From: Otis tarda
Lineage: Eukaryota; Chordata; Aves; Otidiformes; Otididae
Length of the DNA stretch: 64,000 bases
Reading direction: 5' to 3'
Assembly (NCBI GenBank): GCA_026413225.1
Contig: CM048552.1
Coordinates: 191,490,053 to 191,554,052, forward strand
Within the stretch, counting starts at the first letter, position 1. Each line of letters opens with the position of its first letter. Positions 31,591 to 43,796 of the stretch are shown piece after piece. The position numbers and the translations under genes are program-made. The notes under the pieces are model-generated. The model did no database searches. It saw only the letters and a list, made by a program, of their open reading frames with translations, and was not told the origin of the DNA.

Positions 31591-34457
31591 CATGCAGCCT
31601 GAAGCCCTGCCAGGCTGGGCAAGGGGGTAAACAAAGAGCTACCGCAGTGGTGCGTGTTGCTCGCAGAAGGATGGCTGTGGTCCTGCCAGCTTCCAGTTGT
31701 GCTTTCACCTACAGCTGCTTCCAAGACGAAAGATTAAACAGCACAATCTCACTTCTATTCCATGAGCATCAGTTATGTCTCTTTAAACTTACGCATGGTT
31801 TTGCAGAAAGGTGCTAAATCCAACTACTTGCTGCCATACCTTGTCTAACCCTTTGACATAGACCTCAACCAATAAAGTGCATCTGTTACTCTATTTTCTT
31901 TCCTCCTGCTCAGAAAGATTTCAGGTTTTCCTCGATAACTTTCAGGTTTATATTGTTCTTTACTGGTGATGTTGTTTTGGGAAGCTTGGCTTCTCACTGT
32001 GAAAGTGCTGCTCTTTGTGATATTCTGGGACCTCCTGGAAGCTGCTCCCCCATTCCTAGAGAAAGTTCTGTTTCCGCCTGTTTTGCAATGATAACCACAC
32101 TGTTCCCATGGCCACCTACCCAGCAAAATCTCTCCCGGGTCTTTGTCGTGGAGAGACTAATGAAATTATTTTGTACTATAGGTGGGGCTTCCTTACAACC
32201 GCTTTGATTTCCCTGTTCTACATGCTAGGACAGTCTGGAGCCGCTGCCCTAAAGAGAGGAAAGGTTTACTGTGGCTATCTGCAGACTCTGTCCTGTCTCC
32301 TGAAATTCATCCCAAAGGCGTAAGTTGGCCATGTTTCAGATGGGAGAGCCAGCTCGCACTGCTGTTGCTGGTCCGAAATGGCTGGGTTATACCTCTCTTG
32401 CTGCAGCTACAGAACTGAATCCTGTGGTATTTTTACCAATAGCAATTCATCTCTGCTAGCTGGAAATGCCAAAGCTACAAAAGGATCTTAAGGGCGGGAC
32501 TCTGCATAGGGTCTGGGGTGAGGCTGGTTTCCCAGTTACTCTGAGCGAGAAACAAATGTGGTATGTTCAGATTTTAAGGAATTCATTACAAGTGCTACTT
32601 GCTGTGTGGATTTCCAGGGATGCTGAGTCTCTAAACATTCAGCATCACCATGGAAAAACCATCAGTGTAGCCAACAGGCAGGGGAGTGCCTGTTCTTCTT
32701 TGAGGCTTCACGGGTTCCTAGAATGAAGTGTGCTCGTATCTACCTCTGAAGTGGGGATTAGATGAAGCTAAGGCTCTGCTGAACTGCAGCTAAAATAGTT
32801 TCTTTTCAAGTACTTGTTATCATTACTTAGATATTTTCGTGCTATGTGGGCGTGTTCCCAACAACAGCACTCCATTAGTCCAAAATAACTTACTAAATTC
32901 TGTCTGTAGGGGCACAAAGTTTACCTGTAACACAAAATATTCATATGATGTATGCAGCCTAATTACAAGATTTTTTAGAGATTTATAATGCTTTATCGAA
33001 ACCTTAAAGTTTTATAAAATCTTACCTTTTATAAGGCATCTGCTGCTGCTGCCCAGAATGTATCACAGGCTCTTACATTGGAATAAGCAGTTCCAATAGT
33101 AAAGTAGAAAAATCTGCTCAATATTTTTATTTTTAAAATTAATATTCTGCTTCCACATATGCATTTATGAGATGGGGATATTTGTCATGCAGTTAGTCAG
33201 TAAGGGTTATGAAAGGGATCTAGCAAAAGAAGAGAAAAAGTGGCTTAGCATGTACAAAAGAGCTCACAAATTTAAGGAGGTTTGTGGACCTAAGAGGTAA
33301 CACCTTGGCTGCAACACTACTACAATCACTGTTTTTTCAGGCCTGAGAAGTATCACACTATGCTCTCACAAAATCTTTGTGAAACTGGGGCCTTTGAGTC
33401 ACCTGAGAGAAGCTGTCCAGAAGCAACGTATGAAAGGAAGGGAGTTACAGGGCAAGGGAAAGCACTGAAAAAACAGACTCATGCTAGTACTACACAAACA
33501 CTTCTTGAAGCTGAAAGTGAGAAAGCACAAAAGCTGGCAAGGGGAAAGATGAGGGTATGAGTAAGAGTCATGTACCTCTGATGTTGTTTTTTACCTTTTG
33601 TGCTATGGATTTCGTGCCTTAGGGAGAATGAGTAATACTCTGTTTTGAAGACAAATTAAATTACCCTCATTAAATTGCTAGTTGTGGGTGCTCAGAAAAA
33701 AAAGGTGTATCCATGTGCCAAAGGCAGGCACATCATCTGGGTTCCCACAGTTGTAAAGGGGACGTGCAGGGCAGGAGGGAGGTACACTGCTGAGCAACCC
33801 AGACCATGAGCTCTCCAGCTCCATCCAGAAAAATTAGAGGGATCCCAAACGCAGTCGATCCAAAAACCTTTACAACCGCAACTGGATTTTTCAGCGTTTT
33901 AAACCCAGCCCCTTCATTATCTGCTGAAATTACAGCAGTATGAATGGCACATCTGGCTATCACAATAAACCGTACCTTTTCCAACAGTTTACAGAACCAG
34001 CAACTGATGTGCTTTAAGATATGTCTGTCTCTCTATGAATTACAGGCTGAGAGCCCTTTCCCTGGCATATTATTGCAGTTACACAAATGGAGGAATTAAG
34101 TATATCATAAAGAGGGGGCATCTGAAGACCTACATTGTGAGCAAGCAGGTGGGACTGACTCAAGTATTTCAGAGTTGAGGCAAAGGAAAAAAAAATCTGA
34201 AAATCATTCTGGATATTGCCTGTAATCCTCTCAAGCTGAAACTTTAAAAATTCCAATCTTTATACCTTGATACATATCTTCATACCTTTATATCTTTACA
34301 CCTACCTTCATGTCTTCATACCTAACTTTATTAACCAGCAGAACTTAGGCCCACCTAACTGAAACACTGATTCTTGTGGATCAGTGGATAAATGTGGATT
34401 TAGCTTTTGTGCAAGGTAGGATTCTAGCCTTGATGTTTACCAAGAAATTGCATCTCA
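31591..34457. other. Unique non-coding DNA
   Basis: No gene is recognised. Imperfect CTTYATACC-type repeats lie at about 34257-34330. Other frames are under 95 codons and have no domain. Confidence 0.5.
34257..34330. repeat. Imperfect CTTYATACC minisatellite
   Basis: Variants of CTTTATACC, CTTCATACC, CTTTACACC and CTTCATGTC recur about every 8-17 bases. Short, degenerate tandem array with no gene. Confidence 0.6.
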
Positions 34458-34671
34458 AAATTACAACGAGGGGGGTGGAACATTGGAACAGGTTGCCCAG
34501 AGAGTTGGTGGATGCCCCATCCCTGGAAACATTCAAGGCCAGGTTGGACGGAGATCTGAGCAACCTGATCTGGTTGGAGATGTCCCTGCTCCTTGCAGGG
34601 TGGGTTGGACTAGATGACCTTTAAAGGTGCCTTCCAAGCCAAACTATTCTATGATTCTATGATTCTATGAA
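34458..34671 (+). mobile_element. Short CR1 3' end
   Basis: It begins at 'ttacaacgaggggggtggaa' (FTMRVVEHW region) and ends in three tail units, ATTCTATGATTCTATGATTC, near 34648-34670. It keeps the last 40 or so codons of ORF2 plus the extension NLIWLEMSLLLAGWVGLDDL and then a stop, so it belongs to the longer-ORF2 lineage with 1741-2666. Confidence 0.95.
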
Positions 34672-36239
34672 AAGAAAATCTAGGCAATTGAAATGTAAAA
34701 GCATTAAAGGCAACATAAACATTCATGGTTTTTAAGCATTTTGTGTAATTTTTAATGGGTCGCTGCAGTAGAGTCCAGTTGGGTTAAGCAGTGTTGCAAA
34801 TCCATTAAACCTAGCAGGACCAGAAATAACATATAATTAAGGTGCCCTCAAACACTTTGTAAATGTTTTAGAGAACTCCCTCCTGTGTAATTTCTGCCTT
34901 TGAAACACTCTACATTGATGCACAGCAACAGCAACCACACGAAACTCAGGCTGCGGAGGAAAGATAAGGATACTCTGACCCTTGTTGTATCAAGAGAGCA
35001 ATATCAAGGAGGACTGTGACTATATTTGCTGGAATTTGGTGGGGGTTAAAACTGAAAACATTGCAAAACACCATGAGAGCTCTGATGCCAGTATAGAATC
35101 GGGATATCAGTATCAGCATAGTCCGACATGCCTGAACACAAGCATCAGTGTTGAGGATGCCTGCGCTGTTGGTATTTCATCATTTTAATTGCAATAATAC
35201 CTAGAGGTTAGGCTCCGCTGTGCCAGCTGTGCAGTCTGCGGCAGTACACCTACACAGTGTGTCTGCACTCCACGGGTTCTGCTCTGCTCACAAAATAATA
35301 CCCCTGACCTCAACTTCAAGGTGGCTTAAGCAACCCTGCCTCACTGTGGGGCAGAGGTGGGTTATAACCCTGCCTACTCTCAGTGCTAAATCTGAGGCCT
35401 CCCTTGAACACTGTGTTTTCCAAGGGCCTTTCCACTATTTCCCTGGAGGTAAGAGAAAATTTTACTCTCTCTGTCAGGAGTATGTGGGTGTGAATCTCTG
35501 CAAGGTGAGGAGCGACAGCACCGTGTCCTGCCACGTCCGTGGTAAGTGTCCTCACCCCGAGAGCATTGCACAGGCTGCAGGAGGCATGGCTGCTGCTCCC
35601 TTCCATGCCACCCCTGATTTTAGTGAGAGGCACCCCAGGGGATGCTCTGGCAGTCCTTCCTGAAGCAGCTTCTTAGGCACGGTGGAGGAATGCTGCGTTG
35701 CCCCTCGGGCATGGTTGCACTCAGTTACACCATTGCCCCTCCAAGGAACTCAGGCACCAAACTTCAACACCTTAAATTATGCTGCTAGGATCAGGTGGGC
35801 ATCCAAGTCAGGCATGCCAAAACTCACCCACAATTTCCAAGCAAGTAAGTAAAAATAACATTGCCACTCATGTTTTCAACTCTTACTATCTCCATCCCAA
35901 CGTGGATTAAACAAACATATGGATGTTAGCAGAAGGGGATGCCAAAGAGTAGGATGCTTTATGTAGATTATCTGCACGCACAGCTCACGGGTAGTCAGGA
36001 GCAGTGATTTCAAACGCCGCCAGCTTGGCTGCCCAGTAGTGAAGCAGAGAGCAGCATGCCTCTTCCAGGTCCTCAACACAATTTTCTGAAACATTGAAGT
36101 TAGCAGTCTGTAAGTGATCTACCTACTCTTCATTACTGCTCTTTATTGGGGTACAAAGACCTTGGGACCTTGGCATTGTCCCTTTTTAAGATTTTGAAGT
36201 CAACTTCCATTTACTTTTTCCCCCAGTCCTGAAATTGCC
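34672..36239. other. Unique non-coding DNA
   Basis: No gene is recognised. The 147-codon frame at 35220-35663 (+) is opposed by a 105-codon frame on the other strand and has no domain, signal peptide or family resemblance. Confidence 0.5.
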
Positions 36240-36600
36240 AAATATTTCTGGGAAACATCTCCATGGAATTGAGATGCTGCTCCATAGCCTTTGCGAATGT
36301 AAATTAACTAATCTTGCAGGAGCAATTGACAGAAAAGTAATTTCCCTTTATCATGATAAACAGTATTGCAGTATGAGAATAATGACTACGATTTAAGCAG
36401 CTATGAATTGTGCATTAGGGAGCTCTAGGCCTGAATATTGCTCACAATGAAATTTAAACTGCATTTTTTCTGCATCTAGCTGTTTATAAATAACACTACA
36501 GTTACAACCACAATAGTCTTTTTTGTCACCGATTTTTTATTGCCACTGACAGTAGAATAAAAGATCTAGCTAGCTGATGGTCGGTGCAGTAAATAGAGAT
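36240..36600. other. Strong conserved-element-like block
   Basis: About 350 bases without homopolymers, repeats or frames, dense in AATTAACTAATC, TTTATCATGATAAAC, TGTTTATAAATAAC and CAGCTATGAATTG-type words. TTTATCATGATAAA is a 14-bp perfect palindrome near 36348. This is the texture of an enhancer-class conserved element. The call is by eye. Confidence 0.3.
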
Positions 36601-39600
36601 TAAAATATTCTGTGTTACATTCAAACTTCACTAGAAATGGGGACAAATCGAAACCCTAGATCCAAGCACAATATGAAGTGTAAGTACCTTGAAAACCTAA
36701 GAAAACATTTAGCAGCTAGGATCTCTTTCAAAGGCTGGTAATGAAAAAAAAAAAAAAATTTGAAAAAAAAGCCCCTGAGATTTTGATACAAATTTCTGAC
36801 TTGGACCTATCTCTCATCCCACCTGGCAACCATATTTAGATGCAGAAGAATAAGTAGGGTAGTAGGTATTGTAGTAGCCCTCAAAACCTGCTGGATCCTG
36901 CACACTCCAGTGCTTGCACAGGTGTGCAGTGAGCTCCACAGCCCTCAGTCATGTTGTAATGCACTCCGTGCTTGCATCCATCGTCCAACAAACCCCTCTG
37001 ATTGTGCAGGCGTCTCACTTGCATGCTGCTGAAATCCTTGATTTACAGTCAACTTGTGAGACTGATCTTCCTGTGAATAGGGGACAACCAAGGGACAGCC
37101 TTGCTCGTGGTGTTGATATGGCTATTTTTACAATTCATTGGCAAGACAGAGCACACCAGCAAGCCTCTCTTGACCATGGTGGATCTTCCTGGAGGGCTGG
37201 AGCTCAGCGTCTGGCACCCGTTCTTTACATGTTTTACTATGTGTGGACATGAAATCCATGAAGGCATTTCTCATGGCCATCTCCATGCTGCGTTTTATAG
37301 GAGAGGTGAGCATGGTCTGTCCTTTACTCCATGGGCAGGGATGCTGGAGCTGCAGGTGGTAGCAGCAGTGGCATCTGCAGCGGGAGCGTGCTGGTCCTTT
37401 AGAATTCATCCTTCAGCCTGGGTGCTGTATGCATACACTCAGCAGCTCCCACCTTCTTGGAAATGCTTCGTCTGAGAAATGCAGTGCTTCCCAAATGGTA
37501 GGAAAGAAATGCAATAACATATTTTCTTTGTATATATTTAAGATATCTTTTATTACTCCATGGTTGAGCCATTGCCCTCTAATTTCTCACTGTTTTTACA
37601 ATAGGACTGAGTCCTCAAGAGAGGGCTTCAAAGAGGAAAAAGAGTGTGTTGAGGCAGGAGGTGGGATTGGTGAAGTAGACATAAGAGATGACATGGAGAA
37701 ATGCAAAGCAAAGCAGACATGGGCATTGCTGTATGATGTGTTTTGGCTCTACTAAATGGAAATGAGCATCTATTACATTTTTATAAACCAGGCAAAAATA
37801 ATCACAGGTAGCGATAAACTAGCTTCAGTGTAATTACAAGCTCTGCTGCATGGTCCTCTGTGATAACAGGATAATTTACTGATGCAAAGAACTTTTTTTC
37901 TGCCGTCTGTGAATTAGCTAACATAGCTCTGCATGCAAGAGATAAAATACCTTGGTTTTCTAATGGGCCTCACAGGGAAGGAGTATAGGATCTAAAAGAT
38001 CAGCAGAAAAAAAAACAAACAACAGACTGAAATAGCAACAAAGAGGCAAATGGATAATTTTGTGCATGTAGGACTCTTCTGGGTTTTTGAGGGGTTTTTT
38101 TGCAAGCATCCCTAACACTGTTTTCTGTTCCTTTGACCCTTTCTTACTGCTCTGCAACTTGAGAGAGGTACAGATATTACAACTGTCTATTACCTGTGAA
38201 GGAGTAAAGGAAATAAACAACCTAAAGATGCAGATCCCTATGATGCCAAAAAGGCATAAGATCATGATTAATGGAAGAAATAGTTTAATGTGACAACTGG
38301 TGAGAATTTACCTTGAAAAAAGAAATATTCAGTCTGAAGACATACACCTTGAAACTGGTTGTAATTGAAAGCCACTACAGTAGAGCAAATTGGAAACCTT
38401 TTAATAGTGGCTAAAATATTTTCTATTTAACTGAGACCAGCATATTAGCTTCAGTCTAAGAATAAATATTTTGAGTCAAGAATTTTTTTATAGAAATCTA
38501 TAATCACCTTTGCAATATTGCTGGTATCCATCTACTTAGCAAAGACTCTGACTTTATTAGGTATTTAATCATCTGGAATACTCTATTACCAAATGCTGAG
38601 GGAGAACAATGTCTCTGTCATATTCTGCAGCTGTTGGGTTGTGTTTAATAACCTGTTATATTTCAGACCCTGTAGAAATTAGTCACTGAAACTTTTCTTC
38701 TTTTAGTCAATCCTCAGATTAAAGATATGGCCAAACTAAATCTTTCTTTGAAGCTAGCTTCACAGAGTTTTCATCCTCACCTAAGATTTAGATTTCCTCA
38801 AAGTCTTTGTCAGCAATCTGTGTTCCTCCAAAATGTTAAAAAGAGTTGTGCTTTTAGGGTCATGTCCTTCTACACACGCCAGCTGACGGGGACCCTGCCC
38901 TGACCTCAGCGGGTGCAGGGATGGGGAACTCCTGGCGCTGTTCCTCCAAGCGTGCTGCAAAAGCCACGGCACCCGTGCGTGACCTGGCCAGCAGTCCTAT
39001 CCGATGATGAACCTCCAAACTGCCAAGAAAATGATGGAAATAAGGCCACACTTGTCAGTGGGGATGTAGCTGTGATGTAAATGGGAGTGACTGACTCCCT
39101 GTTCCTCTCCCCCTTTCCCCATGAGTTTGCCTGCTGGAGGCAGTCTCAGGCAACGTGACTGTGAGCTGGGGGAATATTTTTCCCCATGCTCTGGCCAGCT
39201 CCATGTCTTTCCTCCAGGAGACACTAAGGGTACAGAACCACAACGGGAAATTCTGCAGAAGTTTGATAAAGCCTAGAAAGTGTGCAAAGATGTTAAGAGA
39301 CCATGTGCCTGATTCTCCTGCACCTGTAAGTAAATCTCACATCTCTTCTTTTCTGCACATGAGGTGTCTCTGGCCAAGTTAGTCAAGGAGGCCAGCTTTT
39401 GCTAACTATGTTATTTGGCTAACAGCTCTAGGGCTGAGTCAGTGTCAACAGCTTGTAGAGCTGAGACAGCCAAGAAAAGCCTTCTGAGGAGCCCAAGCCT
39501 CGTAGGCCAGTGCAGTAAGGAAACAGAAACACTGGGATTCAGAACAGGGAGGGTAACTAATGCTAGTCTTCATCTGAATTATATAGCTGAGGAATGAAAT

Positions 39601-40180
39601 TACCTAGTATCTAGTTTGTTCCTCTGCCACTGCCATTCTCTCCATTGCATTCCTTTGCCATGAGTTCAGTCCGTATCATCTTCCCCTGTTGTTGATCCCA
39701 GATTAAGCTAGCTGAAAGGCATGGAGTACAAGGGAAAATGCTCCTTTTCACACATTGCAAACCAAGACCGCTCAGTGGGTTTCCCAAGAGTTAGGACTCA
39801 AGGGACAAGAGATTTGGCTAACGGCTGGTTGGGTAAGGTTCTGCAGCTGCCTGGAGGTGGGAAAACAAGACAGTGGCTTTATTTTTACGTTGTTAATGAG
39901 AGATCAGGGTGGGTCTCTACAGCTGGAAAGGCAAAGGGCAAGTGGAGGTCAGGGCTATTACACTGATCAACAGATGTCTCCTAGCCTTCCTGGAGATGAT
40001 GGTAATGAGACCAAACAGTCCCTAGCCCTGCCCGTAGTGAAGCCTTTCTATGTTAGGAGGACTTTTTTTTTGTGGTACAGTGACCTCATTAATGGTCAGA
40101 TGGCTTCACAGCCCTACCTTGATCCACACTTACCTGCATTGAGGGCTGGGGAGATGAGATGGCAACAAAAAAATAATAGG

Positions 40181-40222
40181 TAGAAGTAGAAGAAGTAGAA
40201 AGTAGAAAGCAGAAGTAGAAAC
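40181..40222. repeat. Degenerate (GTAGAA)n run
   Basis: Units GTAGAA, GTAGAAGAA and GTAGAAAGCAGAA follow one another over about 40 bases. Simple sequence. Confidence 0.75.
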
Positions 40223-40766
40223 AAAAGCCCACATTCACCTAACTACTGTCAGATGAGCATGAGCTGCAGGGCACCATGACAGAAGGAGGTTTCAAGGAGA
40301 GATTTTGAAGATGAGTTTACTTATTTAGCTATATTAAAAATTAAAAAGTTAACTATATTTAAAGTTTTTAACTATATTAAAAACTATGTTTAATGTTTAC
40401 TAGGTTAACTTTACATGTGAGTGGAAGGAAAGCAAGAGAGGCAGATGATAGACTGGAAGTTGAATCTGCTAGTGTTAGCTGGGTAAAGTGAGGAACCATC
40501 AGTCTCGTAAGCTGTAAGATTTGATAGAAAGGGTGAGCTCAAAGGGAAGGCCTTACAGGAAGGACCACAGATCTGTGTCTGTGGGGAGGATGAGAGAGGA
40601 TGACAAGCTGATCTTCTGAAACCAAGATGCAAAGAGCTTTGTTTTGTACAGATTTAAATGAGGTAGTTCAGAGGGTGTCCGAATATTGCAATAAGGATAG
40701 GATTGTGGCCCAACATTACCAGGATCTGGCCTTCATAGAGCAAGATACAAGCATAGTCAGCCTGGA

Positions 40767-40826
40767 GAGAGGATCCTTTTGGTGATGCCTTGTGAGGAGA
40801 GGATCTTTTTGGTGACGCTTCATGGA
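40767..40826. repeat. 30-bp tandem duplication
   Basis: Two adjacent units start GAGAGGATCCTTTTGGTGA and GAGAGGATCTTTTTGGTGA. The first 25 bases match except for a few transitions, and the last five have diverged. Period exactly 30 bases. Confidence 0.8.
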
Positions 40827-41418
40827 CTGTTGCATTGTCACAGCAGCAGTAAAATGAAGGACAAGAATGTCCAAGCAACATTTTAGTGGCTTAGTGTCTA
40901 TCATTAAGTATGTCAGTAGCCCACTTACATCAGACTGAAGGGCAGTCCAAATTATTTTAATTACTTTATTTAGAAAGATTGATGTGCCTTTTGCCTTTAG
41001 GTAGTGTCCAACCTTCCCAAGTCTGGTTCCTGCACATTCTCAAAACTTCTACTTTCTGACCAGCCTTCCAGATGCTTGAACATTTTTTTTTCCTTTTTTT
41101 TCCTCTGGATCTTTTCCTATGCTGGCCTTTCTCGGCGCCTAATGCATGAGTTACCATACTGACTATGGCATATTCTCTGAATTCAGATTCTTCTTTAAAG
41201 CACTTTACTGGCACTTAGCTCTCCAGGGAAAACTGCCTCTTGCGCTGTTGTCTGTTTCATTTATCCCAAAGCACATCCTTGCCCAGGTTCGAGCACATCT
41301 GTTTCACATCTCCTTTATTTGATGTTACTTCTCAACCCTTCCCACTTTTCTCCTTCTCCATTGTTTTAATTCTCTGTGTTCATCTGATTTACACTGTCAG
41401 CTCTGCCAAAGCTATTTG

Positions 41419-41517
41419 GCCTAATTCTCATCCTGATTATAGAGATTAGCCCCACAATAATGGAGTAAGAGGAGTTATTTTGATGTTGCTGATACACCAG
41501 GATCGGAATCTGGGACT
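41419..41517. repeat. Ancient self-complementary amniote repeat
   Basis: It opens GGCCTAATTCTCATCCTG and closes GATACACCAGGATCGGAATC followed by TGGG. These are the two arms of a remembered amniote foldback repeat that begins 'GGCCTGATTCTC' and ends 'GATCAGAATCTGGCCC'. The middle 'aataatggagtaagaggagt' is the worn core. Same class as 31481-31590. Family name not asserted. Confidence 0.5.
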
Positions 41518-42877
41518 GATATCTTCCTTTCAATAGCATGCATGATTTTGGCAATACCGTTGAATAGTAACCTGCTTTCATTTAGAGTACTCAATACCAA
41601 ATTTAAAATTTTTAGAAGACAAATTCTGAAAAAAAGTCCTCCTTATTGTAATTGACTGTCTGACAAATGATGTAATCTGGCAAACAGGAGTCGCTAAAGA
41701 AGCTCCTGACAATACAGTCATAACTGGCCATCAAACCAATATGACAGAGAGATTAGCCTTCAGTGGCCTAGGAGGAGCCTGGTCATTGTTACCTGGAAGA
41801 TGTGAAGCTACAGGGAGGAATAGCGTAAGTCCTTCAGTTCCTTAAGAACAAAATATTTTTCCATTAAATACACTTGAACCTTCCCTAGTGCTTCTTTTTC
41901 ACCTGATATTCAGCTCATCAAAGCTACATTTTCTCAAAGCATCACACTTTGGCTGAAAACATACCGTGGCTTCTTGCCAGATATAATGATTTAAAGATAT
42001 TTGTATGCTTAGTTGACTTGCTTTAAATGGACATAACTGCTGGGTTTTGTACCATCAGCTCCTCACATTCCTGCAGCGAACTCTTTCTTGTTACGCTCCA
42101 GGTCTCCCAAACTCCTTGCCTCTACAGGTTAGGGGACACTGAAAAAATGCGTAACCCTAGAGCGCGATGACAGCTTTTGCAAAGCATGTTGTTGTTGATT
42201 GGTGCCAATTTGAGCAACGATGATTCCATCAGGGAATTTAGTCACATGCTTGGAGGCTGCCCGGGAACGTCTGCTGGGGAGGCGGTTCCCCGGCCAGTGA
42301 TGCCTTGTGTACATCTGAGCAGACTCGCAGGTGGTAGGAAGAGTCTCCAGAGCTGCTGAAATACCCTGGATGAGATACCCACACAGCTTTCTTCCATGGG
42401 ACAGAGAGGAAAAAGAGAAGAGATACAAATAAGGGACCGTAGACCTCCATAAAAGGACAAATAAATGCTTTTGCTGAAGCTTGGTTGCCTGCTTGGTGCA
42501 CTCAGTGCAGCTTAGGGGACTGAAACAAAAAAATCATGGATGGGAAGAACCTGCTGACCTGTTTTCTTGCAGGCTGCACTCTGGTGACCTCCATCGCCTT
42601 CTGCTGTGATATGTTGCTCAGTCCTTTTCCTGGCCACATCACTGCTGTCAGGAGGTGACATCAATAGAGGAAATCAGCTGTGAAGTGACACGGGTATAAC
42701 ACTGACAAATATTAAAGATATTTCAAAGCCATTCAGCATGTCCTCTTTTCTGTGTGGATTCACTTCTTCTGGCCCTTTGTGGTGTCCCTGACCTTGCCAT
42801 GTGTCTATGAGATGCTGACACTTCAGCCATGAGTTATGACAGAAGTTATGGATCTGTGCAGTCCTGTTTTATGATGA
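41518..42877. other. Unique non-coding DNA
   Basis: No gene is recognised. A patch at 42160-42300 has more CpG than its flanks and short frames on both strands (60-99 codons), without domains. Confidence 0.5.
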
Positions 42878-43065
42878 TGATTTATTGTTTGTGTTACAGT
42901 CATGCCTAGAGGCCTCAAGCAAGATCAGGGCCTCATTGTGCTAGTCACTGTATAAACATGTATTAGGAGACAGTCCTGCTCTGAAAAGATCACAAACAGA
43001 AGGTGGGAGGTGGAACAGAAACACAAAGATGTGGAATGCGTTCCTCAAGGCAACCCAAGGATAAG
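42878..43065 (+). repeat. Ancient amniote interspersed repeat, longest copy here
   Basis: 'atttattgtttgtgttacag', 'tgcctagaggcctcaagcaa', 'gatcagggcctcattgtgct', 'agtcactgtataaacatgta' and 'aggagacagtcctgctctga' follow in order the repeat I remember as abundant in turtles and crocodilians. The 3' part 'aggtgggaggtggaacagaa' to 'ctcaaggcaacccaagg' matches its 'GGGAAACTGAGGCACAGAG' and 'CTTGCCCAAGGTC' end. The opposite-strand form of the same repeat is at 5745 and 58405. Family name not asserted. Confidence 0.65.
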
Positions 43066-43543
43066 TACCAGGGCAGGGCGCAGCAGCCCTCGTGTCCCCT
43101 GGCTCCTGCCTGCCCATGTCCATACCAGGCTCCACCGCCTGCTGCTCCTCAACATCCTCCTTGCCAGAGGCTGTGCAGGGGATGGCACGTTCCTGCTTTG
43201 CTGTGCCTCTGTCTGTGGCCCGAAATCAGACACGGCGTGCCAGAAGGCACATCTCTGCCTCCTCCACATGGGTGCTGCAGATGCTCTGGTGCCCATGCAG
43301 ATCACTGCTTCTGCTGCACTTCTGAAATTATTTACTTTCCATTGTTTTTGTTTTCACCATTAACCTGACAGTCATTGCTACCAGCAGAATTGTTGGTTAT
43401 CACCTCCAAACTAAGACCACGTGACTTCATGTCTTTTCAGAGCAAGATAAAACAGGTAACTTAAAACAATTGCTATGTTAGGTATAGATGCAAGATAACT
43501 TTGGTGCAACAGCAAGATCAACGATGTACTAAACAGAAAGAAT
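43066..43543. other. Unique non-coding DNA, GC-richer
   Basis: No gene is recognised. Three overlapping frames of 77-121 codons (43003-43368) and one opposing frame reflect local GC content, and none has a domain. Confidence 0.5.
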
Positions 43544-43796
43544 GAAGGGTAATGGTTTTAAACTAAAAGAGGGTAGATTTAGAGTAGACATAAAGAAAAT
43601 TTTTTTTACAATGAGGATGGTGAGGCACGAGGGTGGTGGATGCCCCATCCCTGGAAACATTCAAGACCAGGCTGGATGAGGCTCTGAGCAACCTGATCTG
43701 ATTGGAGATGTCCCTGCTCCTTGCAGGGGGTTTGCACTAGATGACCTTTAAAGGTCCCTTCCAACCCAAACTATTCTATGATTCTGTAATTCTGTA
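43544..43796 (+). mobile_element. Short CR1 3' end with internal deletion
   Basis: It starts at 'gaagggtaatggttttaaac', and keeps 'gtagatttagagtagacata', 'ccatccctggaaacattcaa' and the tail with two worn units. About 18 bases that normally encode part of HWNRLPRE are missing near 43628, where 'gaggcac' joins 'gagggtggtggatg'. The ORF2 stop region reads GATCTGATTGG, so the TGG seen in its lineage has become TGA. Confidence 0.93.

Larger units (their letters stand above)
36601..41418. other. Unique non-coding DNA with small tandem repeats
   Basis: No gene is recognised. It includes a 15-A run at 36744-36758, a conserved-element-like stretch near 37770-37900 (CAAAAATAATCACAGG, GTGTAATTACAAG), a GTAGAA-rich run at 40181-40222, imperfect AACTATATTWAAA repeats at 40329-40390 and a 30-bp tandem duplication at 40767-40826. 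Frames of 108-142 codons near 36914-37755 and 39755-40183 lack domains. Confidence 0.5.

Noticed and set aside
35220-35663. 147-codon frame
   Set aside because: No domain, and an opposing 105-codon frame covers most of it. Likely chance.
42160-42300. CpG-enriched patch as a CpG island
   Set aside because: CpG density is only modestly raised and there is no GC box or sharp boundary.
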